Below, piece after piece: positions 52,012 through 63,629 of a stretch of 64,000 nucleotides of DNA. Every line of letters begins with the position of its first letter. Within the stretch, counting starts at the first letter, position 1. Source of the DNA: Chrysaora quinquecirrha (Eukaryota > Cnidaria > Scyphozoa > Semaeostomeae > Pelagiidae); the NCBI GenBank assembly GCA_014526335.1, contig JACTAT010000123.1, positions 186,001 through 250,000 of the forward strand. The letters are read 5' to 3'. The translations under genes were made by a program, and so were the position numbers. The notes under the pieces were generated by a model that saw only the letters and a list, made by a program, of their open reading frames with translations, searched no databases and was not told the DNA's origin.

Positions 52012-52365
52012 AATAATCCACAAGAAGGTCAATTAGAGGCAATAATACAACGTGCTAGGCCTCTAGTTAACTATATCGTGATTGGAAGAGAGACAGGCGA
52101 GAATGGAACGCCACATTTACAAGGATTTCTGCAAATGAAAGTCAGGAAACGTGGCAATCAAGTCCAGAACCTCATGGGCCTAAATAGGGCTCATTTGGAA
52201 AAACGACGTGGAAAATCTCGAGAGGCGGCAGAATACTGCAAGAAAGACGGCGACTATGTGGAGGAAGGCACATTACAATGCCAAGGACAAAGAACTGATT
52301 TGGCCGAGATAACAAACCAAATTCTAAATGGAAAAGGGGAGGAACAGCTAGTCAACGAACACGAC
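52012..52365 (+). pseudogene. rep: CRESS-type Rep internal fragment, copy 2
   Basis: Lacks the start (begins within the LNNPQEG motif) but carries motif 2 GTPHLQGF and an intact motif 3 region EAAEYCKKDGDY with the catalytic Tyr. It then breaks off after VNEHD and runs straight into iteron sequence. Nearly identical to copy 3 except for the base missing there. Confidence 0.85.
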
Positions 52366-52445
52366 CCTATCATTGGGCGTGACCATCAGGCGATCGAGTC
52401 ACAGAAAACCCTATCAGTGGGCGTGACCATCAGAGGGCGTAACCA
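52365..52445 (+). promoter_or_regulatory. iteron-like repeats upstream of Rep copy 3 (1.5 units)
   Basis: A partial unit CCTATCATTGGGCGTGACCA, then a full 44-bp unit from 52388, then AGAGGGCGTAACCATAGCG. It is a contracted version of the array at 51171. Confidence 0.65.
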
Positions 52446-52646
52446 TAGCGATTTTTGGAATCAGCTCGACGAGACGAATCGAATGATACCACTTTCAGCG
52501 CTCTACGACAAAATTTTCGGAAAAAGTTCCCCAAAATTCCGTTCCACATTCCAACCGGAAATCGGATTAGCATCGGAATGTGATGGTGCAATCCATTGTT
52601 TTTTTGAATTTAGGCGCGCAATAACCGTTTTTCAAATCATTTCAAG

Positions 52647-53476
52647 ATGGGCACGGCCAAAGACTGGTGCTTCACGCTCAATAATCCACAAGAAGGTCAA
52701 TTAGAGGCAATAATACAACGTGCTAGGCCTCTAGTTAACTATATCGTGATTGGAAGAGAGACAGGCGAGAATGGAACGCCACATTTACAAGGATTTCTGC
52801 AAATGAAAGTCAGGAAACGTGGCAATCAAGTCCAGAACCTCATGGGCCTAAATAGGGCTCATTTGGAAAAACGACGTGGAAACCTCGAGAGGCGGCAGAA
52901 TACTGCAAGAAAGACGGCGACTATGTGGAGGAAGGCACATTACAATGCCAAGGACAAAGAACTGATTTGGCCGAGATAACAAACCAAATTCTAAATGGAA
53001 AAGGGGAGGAACAGCTAGTCAACGAACACGACGGTTATGTACAATACCGCAACCACTGCCGGGCAGCAGCTAACGCTATAAAAGAAGAACGAGCAAAGAA
53101 AAGAATGAAAGAAGAGTTGGAAAATGCACAATTAAGACCATGGCAACGCTGGATGCAAAGAGCCATAGACGAGGACCCTCACAGACGCCGAGTATATTGG
53201 ATCTGGGATAACACAGGGAATAAAGGCAAATCTTGGCTTGCCACTTACTGGGCAATAATGAGAGACGCCTTTGTAACAACAAATGGTAAAAGCAACGACA
53301 TCAAGTATGGATATCAAGGCCAAAGGATTGTCGTCTTTGATTTCAGCCGCAGTAGCCTCCTCTTCAAAACGAGATTTTGTACCGAAGTTGTACCGAAGTC
53401 TCAGGTAATACTAGACTGGGACTTCGGGACATATGACGTCATCAGGCAGGATCAGACAGGCCTGGCTAAACAATAA
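52647..53476 (+). pseudogene. rep: CRESS-DNA-virus-type Rep, copy 3 (frameshifted, truncated helicase)
   Basis: Starts at ATG 52647 with motif 1 WCFTLNNPQ and motif 2 GTPHLQGF. One base is missing near 52882 (compare 52210), so motif 3 is out of frame. The original frame resumes and carries the linker and SF3 helicase: Walker A WDNTGNKGKS and Walker B IVVFDFSR. Right after Walker B the sequence stops resembling Rep (no motif C or arginine-finger region), and the ORF reads through the origin hairpin to a stop at 53474. The 3' third of the gene is therefore deleted. It is an endogenised rolling-circle replicon and not functional as it stands. No restored sequence is given here. Confidence 0.88.
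53393..53427 (-). promoter_or_regulatory. rolling-circle origin stem-loop with canonical nonanucleotide
   Basis: Arms CCGAAGTCTCAG (53393-53404) and CTGGGACTTCGG (53416-53427) pair over 12 bp with one G-T wobble. The 11-nt loop reads TCTAGTATTAC on the minus strand and contains TAGTATTAC, the nicking nonanucleotide of circovirus/geminivirus-like genomes. ACCGAAG also occurs twice just to the left (53382 and 53392), as iterons beside an origin would. Confidence 0.85.
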
Positions 53477-53555
53477 ACGCGAAAGGATTAAAGGAACAAT
53501 AGACGCGAAACTAGGGATTAAAATAAATATCATGTGACCTACCCTATAAGTAACC

Positions 53556-53974
53556 ATGATAGACGGACACGAGATATTATATCACAATTTGCAGAAGCAC
53601 GTACTGGCTAGCATAGCATCAGGAGGAACAGAACCATTCTTAAACTGCGTGAAATCACAGGTTATGCCTTTCAGATTCACGCATTACAGAAGAAGCTATA
53701 GACAACATAGATATAGATCATTCGTACCATTCAGAAGGTACGGAAGATACGCAAATCATCATTACAGAAGAGGAAGAATTTGCAGAGGCTACGTCAGATA
53801 ATGCCAAAGGAAAAGGTACAGAACAAAGCAGTCGCACACTATGCAGACTTCACATTTGCTACAAGAGAAGCAATTCAGGACATTATTTTCGATACTAGCT
53901 CTGTGGACTCTCAAATACTCATTCCTACAGCACATTGGAGCAATTCGACTAAAACAACGACAGAAAAGACATAA
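53556..53974 (+). pseudogene. Arg/Tyr-rich capsid-like N-terminus, broken
   Basis: An open frame from 53556 becomes strongly Arg/Tyr-rich from an internal ATG at 53664 (for example FTHYRRSYRQHRYRSF and RRYGRYANHHYRRGR) and stops at 53801. A second frame (53780-53974) continues with non-basic sequence. Small ssDNA virus capsids start with such an Arg-rich arm, and the position beyond the origin from rep fits a capsid gene. There is no further capsid-like sequence, so only the N-terminus is left. The identification rests on composition and position only. Confidence 0.5.
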
Positions 53975-53999
53975 CTCTATACAGTAATGCATATTTGGT

Positions 54000-54250
54000 G
54001 TCATAAAATGATAAAGAGCAATTGTATGTGAGCAAAGCTTTAAAATACTTAAGTAAACGTTTGATACAAGCGTAACACAATTCACGCGAGTTTCCGGCTT
54101 CCTTTTTCTCGATTGTTTGCATTGGTAAAAATATTCAAAATTGAAAAGATCCTTAGCGATCCCTATCTTTTTATTAGTAGAAGTTATTTGGAAATTTTTG
54201 ACCTTCTACAAGTAGGTTCCTTACATAGTGGTTCTTTACAAAAACTGTGG
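54000..54250. mobile_element. partial TTTATAAGAA-family MITE (right half)
   Basis: Matches the right half of 25019-25426: GAGCAATTGTATGTGAGCAA, then ACCTTCTACAAGTAGGTTCC and AGTGGTTCTTTACAAAA. It sits between the capsid-like fragment and the second copy of the large duplication. Confidence 0.65.
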
Positions 54251-54492
54251 TAGTGTTGCAGAAGACTTCTACTATGGAAGAGTTTCAACACTTATCAATC
54301 AATATTGCAGTATGTGGCATTGCAATGACCTTTGTTTCACTGTAATTTGATTTAACTTTTGATAGTGTTGAAGAAGATCGCTACAAGAAGAATTTCAGCA
54401 CTTACTGACCTATCAATATTGCAGTAAAACGATCATAAAAAAGCATGAAAAACTCTTCATCCGACATCTTGTTTCGAGAACGAGTGAAAAAA
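54251..54492. repeat. short internal duplication before duplication copy 2
   Basis: TAGTGTTGCAGAAGACTTCT..TTTCAACACTTA and TAGTGTTGAAGAAGATCGCT..TTTCAGCACTTA are related halves, each followed by ATCAATATTGCAGTA. Nothing coding. Confidence 0.5.
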
Positions 54493-55006
54493 GCAAGAAA
54501 ATGTCGCTTCAGGTCAAGAAATTAATCCGTGATGACATTTGGCAGAAATAAGGGCAGCTCGGGAGCTGCCCATATTTAATTAGTCGGCCTGTTTCATCCT
54601 TACTAGAATTTATGGATAGTAGAAAATGCAAAAAAGTCCTTGCACACTAGGAAAAAAGGTGTTAATTTGTTAATCCTTACTAAAATTTGGAAAAGTACTC
54701 TAGTGTGCAAAGGCCCTTATACATAAAACTGACATTTTGTGGCGCTGCAACCAGCTTTTAATTCTTTTGACATTTTTTTAATTTTCAAAATATCGAAACC
54801 AAATTCAATTAACGCTAACTTGTTGACCAGACATTATTTGGCGCCACATTGATTTTTTACACATAAATTTTGTAATTTTTTGGAATTTAATGCTTAGCAG
54901 AAAACTAAAAGGTAACAAAGCCAAATTTAGGAATTTTCCTACATTTTTCTCATTGGCTAGTCATATTATATGTGACACCATACTTACCTTTGATTTTGGT
55001 GAATTG

Positions 55007-55138
55007 TTGTGGCTTTGCAGGAGAACTTACAACACTAATTTGTGGTTTTGCAAGAGACCTTACAACACTAATTTGTGGCTTTGCAAGAGACCTTACAACG
55101 CTAATTTGGTGCTTTGCAGAGGACGTCACAACGCTGAT
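55007..55138 (+). repeat. four 33-bp tandem repeats, copy 2
   Basis: Same array inside the second copy of the large duplication, with no obvious unit-number change relative to 36600-36731. Confidence 0.85.
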
Positions 55139-58100
55139 TTTGGCAATCAAATTGAAAAAGAAGATATATGAATGTATTGCTCAGCCTAGTTTTTCTAATA
55201 AACTTTTTGGTGCTTGTAAAATATTTCAAAATTTGGGTGGCTGCTAAATGCAGTGTACGTATATTACAGCTGTGAAATCAAAAATGACAATGCATAATTC
55301 TCTTCAATATCATACCATATTCATCTTTTAAGAATGACTGTACAATTCATTTCAGAGAATATTTCTCAATTACACTGCTTGATGATTTTTATCAATATTT
55401 TATTAAAAATTGTTGAAAATAGATTAATAATACAAAATAATGAATCCTTTTATGCTTCAACGGCAATAATAATAAATCCTAGAATCGTTTCTGAAGTTCA
55501 TATAGTACAATAATCTGTAGACAGCAAAATATTTCGGTACATTAAAAAATTCACTCCAAATAAACATTAACATATTCATGTACATTTACACATCTATAAA
55601 GTATAAAAATATTAGATTTGCATGAAACAGAATGCAGTGATCAAAGGGGCAAGTTATGTCCACCAAAGGAATTTATTTTCTTTGTGAAAAAACGTACAAA
55701 GTGTATGAATATTCCAAAATTGCTGCTTTCAGATTTATTGTATGGACAGTGTAATTTGTTTGACCATAGCCAAAGCTGTCCACAATTTGTCCCTTTTATT
55801 AGAGAATAACTAGTATTCATTGAAATACAGTCAACTATCTCTAGCAGATACCAAAAGATATAGGTAAAGCATGTTTTCATTCCCAGTTTCAAAATCCCAT
55901 AAGAAAATATTTTAAATCTGTATATGTTTTTTTTTAAGAACAACGTCTGTAAGCAACATCACGCTGGAATTTGAGCCAAAATTTTTTCCATCACTGAAAC
56001 TATTTGAGATACAGAAATGAAAGCTCACCAGCATGAAGCCCTTGTGGGGAAAAGCATTTTAATAATTTGCTTGATAAGGGTAAGGGGTGATAAGTTGATT
56101 AAAAATCGCTTCAAGGCTTCAAAATAAGAAACTGGCAGGTTGAAATTGAAGCGAAGTGTTCTTATCCAAAAAGCTTGTAGGCAAACCGTCTGCTTTAGAG
56201 ATATAACTGCATTTTATAATGGAATCGTGAATTGATACTGTAAAAACCAACAAATGAAATTTCTCTTCGATCATAATAATGCATATACACTTAACAAACA
56301 CTAATTATGCAATATCTGCAAAAAAAATTTGGTTACCAAAGCTGACCTAGTAGCCTTGCATTAAAAGATTGTATTTACGTTATACAATACAAACGAAAAT
56401 CCCACCTTAAAGTATATACAGTAGAATTCGGAACAAAGCATGCTGTATTTCAATTTGAAATTTCGTTACTTTGGGGATTGGGGAATCTATGTCAGTGATT
56501 TCAGCTCAAAGCTAAGGCCAATCCTTTGAAAATTTCTCCTTTTTAAGCTATTTCAAAGATAGTTCCATAAAACAACTTCTTCAATCAAAAATTGGAAAAG
56601 GTGATTTATAAAACCAACAGAAACATTCATCATCATGTATTGCTTAAGTAAAAGAAAGTTTTTTACTCCAAGTGTTATGATATGGACAAATTAAATGAAA
56701 AACCAATGTGATCTGCAAAGAAATTTAGACTGCGAATGTGTTTGGTCGGTGAAATAAGGCAAATATATTTATGATAAGAAAACTAAATTGAAAATCAAAA
56801 TTGAACTTGATGAACTACCTCGAATAAGGGCTTATTTGCAAAATTAACTTTACTGACGGGGCCCTTTTTTAGGGAGGTTATTTCAAAGTTCCATAGTTCC
56901 AGTGTGTGTTTTCGACAGAATAGCAGACAGAAAAAAGATGAACTGATCTGTATTTTCTAATGAAAATCAGCTACTTGCCAACAGCTAGTGGCTGATTATT
57001 GGTTGAATTCATAGTAAAACCTGTCAGCACTAAACTTTTCAATGTTTTAATTAGTTGAACAATATATTATAGACAAAAACAAATTCACAAGGCCTTCGAA
57101 TAATTCCCCACTGGAGCTTATTCGAGAGGGGGGAGTTATTAACAAAACTTAATTATTAGGTGGGGCTTATTCGAGGATGGGGGCTTGTTTGGAGGTAGGA
57201 TATTTGAGGATGTAAGGTTACCATAACGGAGCGCCTATTCGTTATAATTGGGAGGGCCTTGGGGAGAAATGTTCTGGGTGAATTTTTTATCCACTCCAAC
57301 TATATTTATGAAAAGAATATCTTGGGCCTAGCACGTTTTATGCACAAAAATACTCTACCCGTATTTTCTATGATAAATACATTCACATTGTCAAAAACGG
57401 ATTATGAATTATTATCTCATTGGGAGGTAAAAATTTTCCACTACAGGACTAGCACACATTGCAAATCCTTAAGAATTATTTCTTTAAGAGCTTTTCAATA
57501 AGATTCAATAAGATGTCTAGCAATAGCAGATAAAGCAAGTTGTTGGGCAAAAAATGAACGTAATGTTGAACAAATGTACAAAAAGGAATTGAAGAAAGGT
57601 GTTAAGCTACTTGAAAACGATTTACGTTAGAATAAGGACCCTTGAAAAGATGTCTCACAACTCTGCTAGTCTACCCTTTGAAGCCAACATTGGAAAATGC
57701 AAGAGCAAAACCAACAGGAATAAACCTTTGATCTCTGGAGTAAAACCTAACAAAGATCCCGATACACCAGTGACAACACACAATTTCGCAGCTGAAATCT
57801 AAACTTTAAAAATTGTACACATAATACTCTTGTAGCACTTGCTCTGGATTATGAGAAATCTATCGATAACCGTAACACTATTATGTCACATATACTTATA
57901 ACTTCACAAATAGATGGAATACTAATACATCTTCTATCCCATCTGAAAAAGATACCAAAAGATCTATAGCACAGAACTATTATAATAGGTACAGGGACTC
58001 GTACATTTAGGATTGTTCAAAGGCATTAACCTATTTTTTGAACCATACCTTCAAATTTATTACAAATAGGAGATACAGAAGAATGCTTGCAAAATTAAGG

Positions 58101-58695
58101 CCAAGTGACCATTGCTTAGAAAAAGAAAGGCATCATAAGCCTGAGATCGAATGAGAAAAACGTTTTTGCAAGTCCGGCATCAAAAAGAATGTTCTGGCCA
58201 GGAGAAGTTAAGACGGACGTTAGTATCTATTTGTCTTAATTAAAAACAATATAAAAAAGTTCAAGTAAATAGTTAAATATATACAATTTCTATATTATTT
58301 TAAATTGCTTTGAATAAAAATAGTTGGTTGCAGGTCGTTTCGGAAAACTACCTTTTCATTTGAATTTTCAATAAAATATTCGCTCAATCACAATAACATG
58401 TTATGCCTAGTCCATCGCACAAATGGAAACACGTGTTATCTTGCCTTGCAGTGTCCAAGAAAAGGGTGGTTTCATCTGCTCTGCATCAAAATGAAGCAAA
58501 TACCCCCGAAAAAGAAAGACTGGCAAGTTGGAATAACATTTAACAGAATGATGGAATTGAGGATACTCAACACTTCTAGATGCACTGCCATGCATATCCC
58601 CGAGAGCCTTTGGGATAAATTCCCCCAGATATCCTTGCATTCAAGCTAGAGAACGAGAAACTGCAAGGATATCCGCATGCCAAGATAAAACCTTG

Positions 58696-58818
58696 AATAT
58701 GAAAAAAGGCTTTCATTATTCAGCTCTTACTGCGTGGAACAACATCCCCATCGGCATAAGAGAGCTGCCAACCCTCCCGCAGTTCAAAAGAAATTTGAAA
58801 ATTCACCTTACGAGCTGA
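58696..58818 (+). pseudogene. 3' end of a CR1/L2-type LINE ORF2, copy 2
   Basis: Duplicate of 40287-40409 in the second copy of the large repeat, reading frame unchanged. Confidence 0.7.
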
Positions 58819-60887
58819 ATCAAAAACGAAACACAACTCCCTGGAAGAGCAGCAATTAGCCCTAACAAATTTGTATATAACTTTATCGTAATGTTCTTTG
58901 GAAAATTATACTCTATTATATTTTATTAATTTTATATAAGCTGAATGGATCTTGTGTGTAAATGAAGTATCACGATGATGATGATAAAGATCCCAAGCGT
59001 GATATCCTAGGCGCAATTAACGAAGTACTACAGCTGCACAACACCTTAAACCTTCGAAATTAAGACCTCTTGCAGATAATGTTGTATGGTGATAAAAGAT
59101 CCACTCAACTAAAATAAACAATTTTGGAATCCACGCTTAAATAAATTCATAGCTGACAGCGTTTCTCGTAAAAACAGCAATTACGAACGTTCAAGAATGT
59201 CAAGTCATGCCAAGTTTTCAAGAATTCAAGAGCAATACAAAATGGATAAGATATTCCAAGATATTCTAGAAAGCGAAGAACAACACCAACAAAAAAAATA
59301 AAGGTTAATTATTAGTGAAATTTTTCTGGAGACAGTTTTTCTGTTGCTGCCTTCTGTTCTCCAATTTTCTACTGGGTTCTTTTGCGTTTTGCTTTACTAG
59401 TGTGTTCCCTTGTGAGCTCTTTGTCGATTCTTTTTCCCGAAGATGATTTTCGAGGTAGAATTATTACCATGTCCCGTTCTGTCTCTTTATTTTTGCTGTA
59501 TTGTCTTTGATGAACTACTCTAGCGTTGTCTTCAGCATGTTTGTGGTTGACAATGACATCTAATCTAGGTTGTTTGCAATTAGCATAGTGCATGCAATTT
59601 GTTAAATGGAAGCATTTTGTTTTTTCTTCAGAGAACGATTTTGGTTTGCAAGAAGAGGACTGGAGCAGATGGACGGCTAATTTTTTAACGTCATCATTTA
59701 ATGCACCACAATCACCAGCACCAGCACACCCAACGCCATCATTGTCATCACCACCATCACCAGCAGCACCGTCCTCATTCCAAGCAATCTCAACATCAAC
59801 ATCATTATCATCGACATTGTCTTCATCATCATCAAAACCACCGCAATCACCACCAAAAGATTCGTATCAAATCAAATTTGATTCGTATCAATTCGAAATC
59901 AAATTTGTATCAGTTCAGAGTGAAGTGTGTTGCATTTTCCTCAAAACCCATATAGGTCAGAAAACTTAACGCACCATAGGAGTTATTCCTACCAAAAACT
60001 TGACAATGTAGTGGTGCTTATACTGTATACTGGCACCAACACCTGCAAGGTTTTGGCTCGACGAAGTTTTAATAACGTTCTCGACAAATATGTGCACATT
60101 GGCAATTAGAGACAATTTAGCTACGTCAGCATGCAGAAGAAGCTGAACAGTATGGCTCGTTTGTCATAATAAGCAACCAAACAGTATCATCTTCTACGTC
60201 GACACAAGCTCCATGTCCTTCCAGGAGAAAGATAGATGCCTCTATCATCATAAACAGTGAAGATGACGATGAAAATCTCCCCATGTACATTGACGACAAC
60301 GCAAGTCAAAGAATTCGCAAAAAAGAAAGCGTCAAACAAAATTTACCTGTCATCGAAAAAAACGTCCAGCAGAACTAAAAACATGTTCAGGCTTACAGAA
60401 AACAGCGTCTTTGGTAAGTAGGGCGTCAGATCCACTCGTATTGGACAAATTAGAAGATCCATTCAGATGGTACGAGCAACCATCGAACAACCGGACAACC
60501 TTCGTCACTTTATATTTTGCCCCCCCCCCCTGAATAAGCCCGCACTCGAGAATTCAGTTTTGCAAATAAGCCCTGCATCTTTCAACACTGAAAAACTTTC
60601 CTGAATTACCCCCTTGCTGCATTAACGTTTGACTTGCTGACGTATTTAACCATTGTTTTGTTGAGAAAAGGACTCCATTAAATTCAACTTTAATAACTTA
60701 ATACTTCATGTAACTAGCTTTTTTAGTAGATACTTTTTAGTTTATTTGGAGAAGTGTTGTGTTTGGATAAAAAGATATTAAAAATCAAGCATCAACAGGT
60801 CATAAGAAGCAAGCATCCAGAGCTAGGAAGAAATCAGATCCATGGAGATTGCAAGAAGAATATGTTCTTTTTTTAGGGAGCATTACA

Positions 60888-61146
60888 ATGGATAGGAGAA
60901 AGAAGAACTACGGGAAAGGAGGTTTCGGCGTTTGAAGACAGAGGTGAATGTTCAAGTTCATAAAAACGAGCGAGGGATGCAGTGCTTGTCGATGAGTCTG
61001 GCGACATCATGATTTCTTTGCGGAAAGAACAGATTGGCCTGGTGAAGGAAAATGTTGTGTATTTAATAACTAATGTGATGAATAAAGAATATTTCAGGAA
61101 AAAATCAAGCACGAAAAATATGACTACATTTAGAGTTATGGAATAA
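60888..61146 (+). pseudogene. OB-fold-like fragment, copy 2 (broken)
   Basis: Equivalent of 42478-42735. The run GGGAAAGGAGG has one extra base relative to copy 1, CACAAAAACG has become CATAAAAACG (stop), and TTTTTGGAACG has become TTTGCGGAAAG. Confidence 0.55.
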
Positions 61147-61590
61147 GGGGAAGAGGTAGACTGGTCAATGGTTGAATGGCGAATTACTTGAAGATGAAAA
61201 AGTATAAAAGTTTAAGTGAGATTTGTTGTCCAGAGATTATCTCCGTGCAAGCAAATGTTTATCGGAAATGTTTGAATGAAAATGCAATCGCAAAATTATC
61301 TCCTTAGGTACGGAAAAGTTCGTATCTTGTGCACATTAGGGACCTTTAGATCGAGTACGAAGACGAGGACGAGGACGAAGTTTCATACTGCGCATCCTTG
61401 TGCGCATGTTATCTGGGAATCTTCCAAAAAACTTTGTTGCCGTGACATTGTTGGCAACAAAGTTTTGAAAAAACTTCGTACTGCGACAACGAGAGAGAAT
61501 GGTATCCACAAAAAAGAGAAGTTTTCGTATGGAAAACACAGCATGAACAGTTTTTTGTGCGTGAGCTTTTGTTTGTTGAGCCATTTTCGT

Positions 61591-62088
61591 TCAAACAGAG
61601 AACGATTTTGGTTTGCAAGAAGAGGGCTGGAGCAGCTGGATTGCTGATTTTTTAACATCAACACAATCACCGCCAGCAGCACACCCAACACCATCATCGT
61701 CATCACCACCATCATCATCAGCACCGTCGTCATTCCAAGTAATATCAACAACGTCATTATCATCCATATCGCCTTCATCATCACTACTCAATACTTTACT
61801 ATCGCATCCGACATCATCATCATCATCATCGCAACCACTGCAATCACCACCAGCATCAGCACCAGCATCACAACAAGCAAGGAAGCGTTCCTTGAACTTC
61901 TGCACAGAACAGCCAGAAACGGAAGAGTTGTAAGTATTCAGTAATTTCAATTTTTCCCAATCAGAAAGATAATTATGTCGTACAGCAATAAAATCCCACT
62001 TTTTAATTTGTTCTGTTAAACCTGTGTCGTCTGACCAATTTGAGAAATGGTTTGCTTTTTGTGTATTTGAATGACTGAAAAAAATCAT
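61591..62088 (-). other. acidic unknown ORF, copy 2
   Basis: Identical frame in the second copy of the large duplication; it has no frameshift relative to copy 1, unlike neighbouring ORFs. Confidence 0.35.
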
Positions 62089-62113
62089 ACAGCGAATCGT
62101 CGACGAGACCTGT

Positions 62114-62437
62114 TCATTCTTTGTCGGTAGTTATTAGGAATTCCATTTGTTTCGCTGAGTTTCCCTTAGCAGCAACAAGTTTTCCAAGAAAGTTGGAGAG
62201 TTCAGATTTCACATATTGAACAGCACTATCCTGAACAATTAATTCAATGGTATAAATATCATATGCCTTATGATGCTGCAAGATGTCTTGCTGTATACCC
62301 TTTGGAATGAAGATTAATTGCTTTTGCTATTCCAAAGGAAGATTGTGTGCTAGCTCTTCACTGAAGTAAAGATCGAATGCATGTCTTAACTTTGATTCCA
62401 TTATTGTCTTCTCCAGCGTCGATTGAGAAATTTTCAT
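62114..62437 (-). pseudogene. unknown minus-strand ORF with one stop, copy 2
   Basis: Copy of 43707-44030 with the same internal stop, so the stop predates the duplication. Confidence 0.4.
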
Positions 62438-62452
62438 AAAGTCCTTATGTAG

Positions 62453-63082
62453 TTGTTGAAATTAATTGACACAGGAAACTGTTATGGAAAATTTCTATTA
62501 TCCTTTCAGATTGACAAAGAGAATTCGAAATATCTCGAAAGAGACATTAAAGAGAGGCATCTTGCCTTCTGCGAATCGATAGAAGGTGGACAGTTGTTTA
62601 ATGTAAATATAAATTCTAATTTTCATGATATTATTTATTTATGCATTTGTACTATTGCACGTTTTTTTAAAAATCAAGAAATGCACTATTTTGATTTAGC
62701 ACGATTATGCACATACAGCGACATATTTAAACACATAAACAATTTAAAGGTAGTGATGGACAGACATGACAAAAAACACAACAGACCTTGCTTCGATGGA
62801 GGTATCTGTTGTGTTTGCAAGTCTAGACAATGTTTCGCCTGGTGCGAAGATAACGACAAAACCGATGACAAATGTATAGAATGTTTTTTGATTAATTTAA
62901 TGACCAATAATAATTTTTCTTTAATTTTTAATTGTAACACATCAGTACTTAGTAAATGCGAAGATCACCCTTTCAATGTATTTTTGATGTGGCACGTTGC
63001 ATTTTTATTTGGTTCTCATACATTTAAACGCACATTATTGCATCAAGTCATTAAAGAAAGCTTATGTTTTGTTAAAGTCTGA
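62453..63082 (+). CDS. Cys-rich unknown protein, copy 2
   Basis: Same sequence as 44059-44672, but here an A6 run near 62773 keeps the Cys cluster in frame while one A fewer near 62549 shifts the N-terminal leader. The open frame covers the HLAFCESIEGG part and the full Cys cluster to VIKESLCFVKV. The upstream start is not a normal ATG. Confidence 0.45.
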   Translation: MLKLIDTGNCYGKFLLSFQIDKENSKYLERDIKERHLAFCESIEGGQLFNVNINSNFHDIIYLCICTIARFFKNQEMHYFDLARLCTYSDIFKHINNLKVVMDRHDKKHNRPCFDGGICCVCKSRQCFAWCEDNDKTDDKCIECFLINLMTNNNFSLIFNCNTSVLSKCEDHPFNVFLMWHVAFLFGSHTFKRTLLHQVIKESLCFVKV

Positions 63083-63416
63083 TCATTGTCAAAGAGATTT
63101 GATAATTATCAAACGAGCCAATTTTTTAACTAGTTTAGTTTTAGAGCACTTTTTTATGTAAAAATTTTGCACCACTACGACTAGCATACAATGCACTTGC
63201 ATAAAAGTTTTGCACTTATAAGCGTAAGAAAAGTAACTGGATTTATCATGCAAACGAGCAATTACGAAAATCAATTTTGGAAAAGAAAAATAAGGTAGCC
63301 CATCATGCAACGAAAGATCAAAAGAGAGGCATCTTGCCTTCTGTGAATCCATAGAAGGAGGACAATTATTTAATGTAAATATTAATTCTAATTTTGACGA
63401 TATTATTCATTTATGT

Positions 63417-63629
63417 ATTACAGCCAAACTCATCGGCAACAGTGCGTTTGGTTCCTGCATAACCAACAAGGACAAACATCGAAACGTCTGTCTGTCACAA
63501 CCAAGACGTGAAGCATTCTACACAGACAACGATTCAATAGATATCAACAACAGAGCTACCAAGAAAGAAATTGCAAGCATGTACACGTTCGTAAAGTACG
63601 AAGAATATCCCGGCCGCATACTGAAATAG
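63417..63629 (+). pseudogene. family-B DNA polymerase-like fragment, copy 2
   Basis: Duplicate of 45010-45231. One G is missing near 63622 (CTGAAATAG versus CTGGAAATAG), which introduces a stop. Confidence 0.5.
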
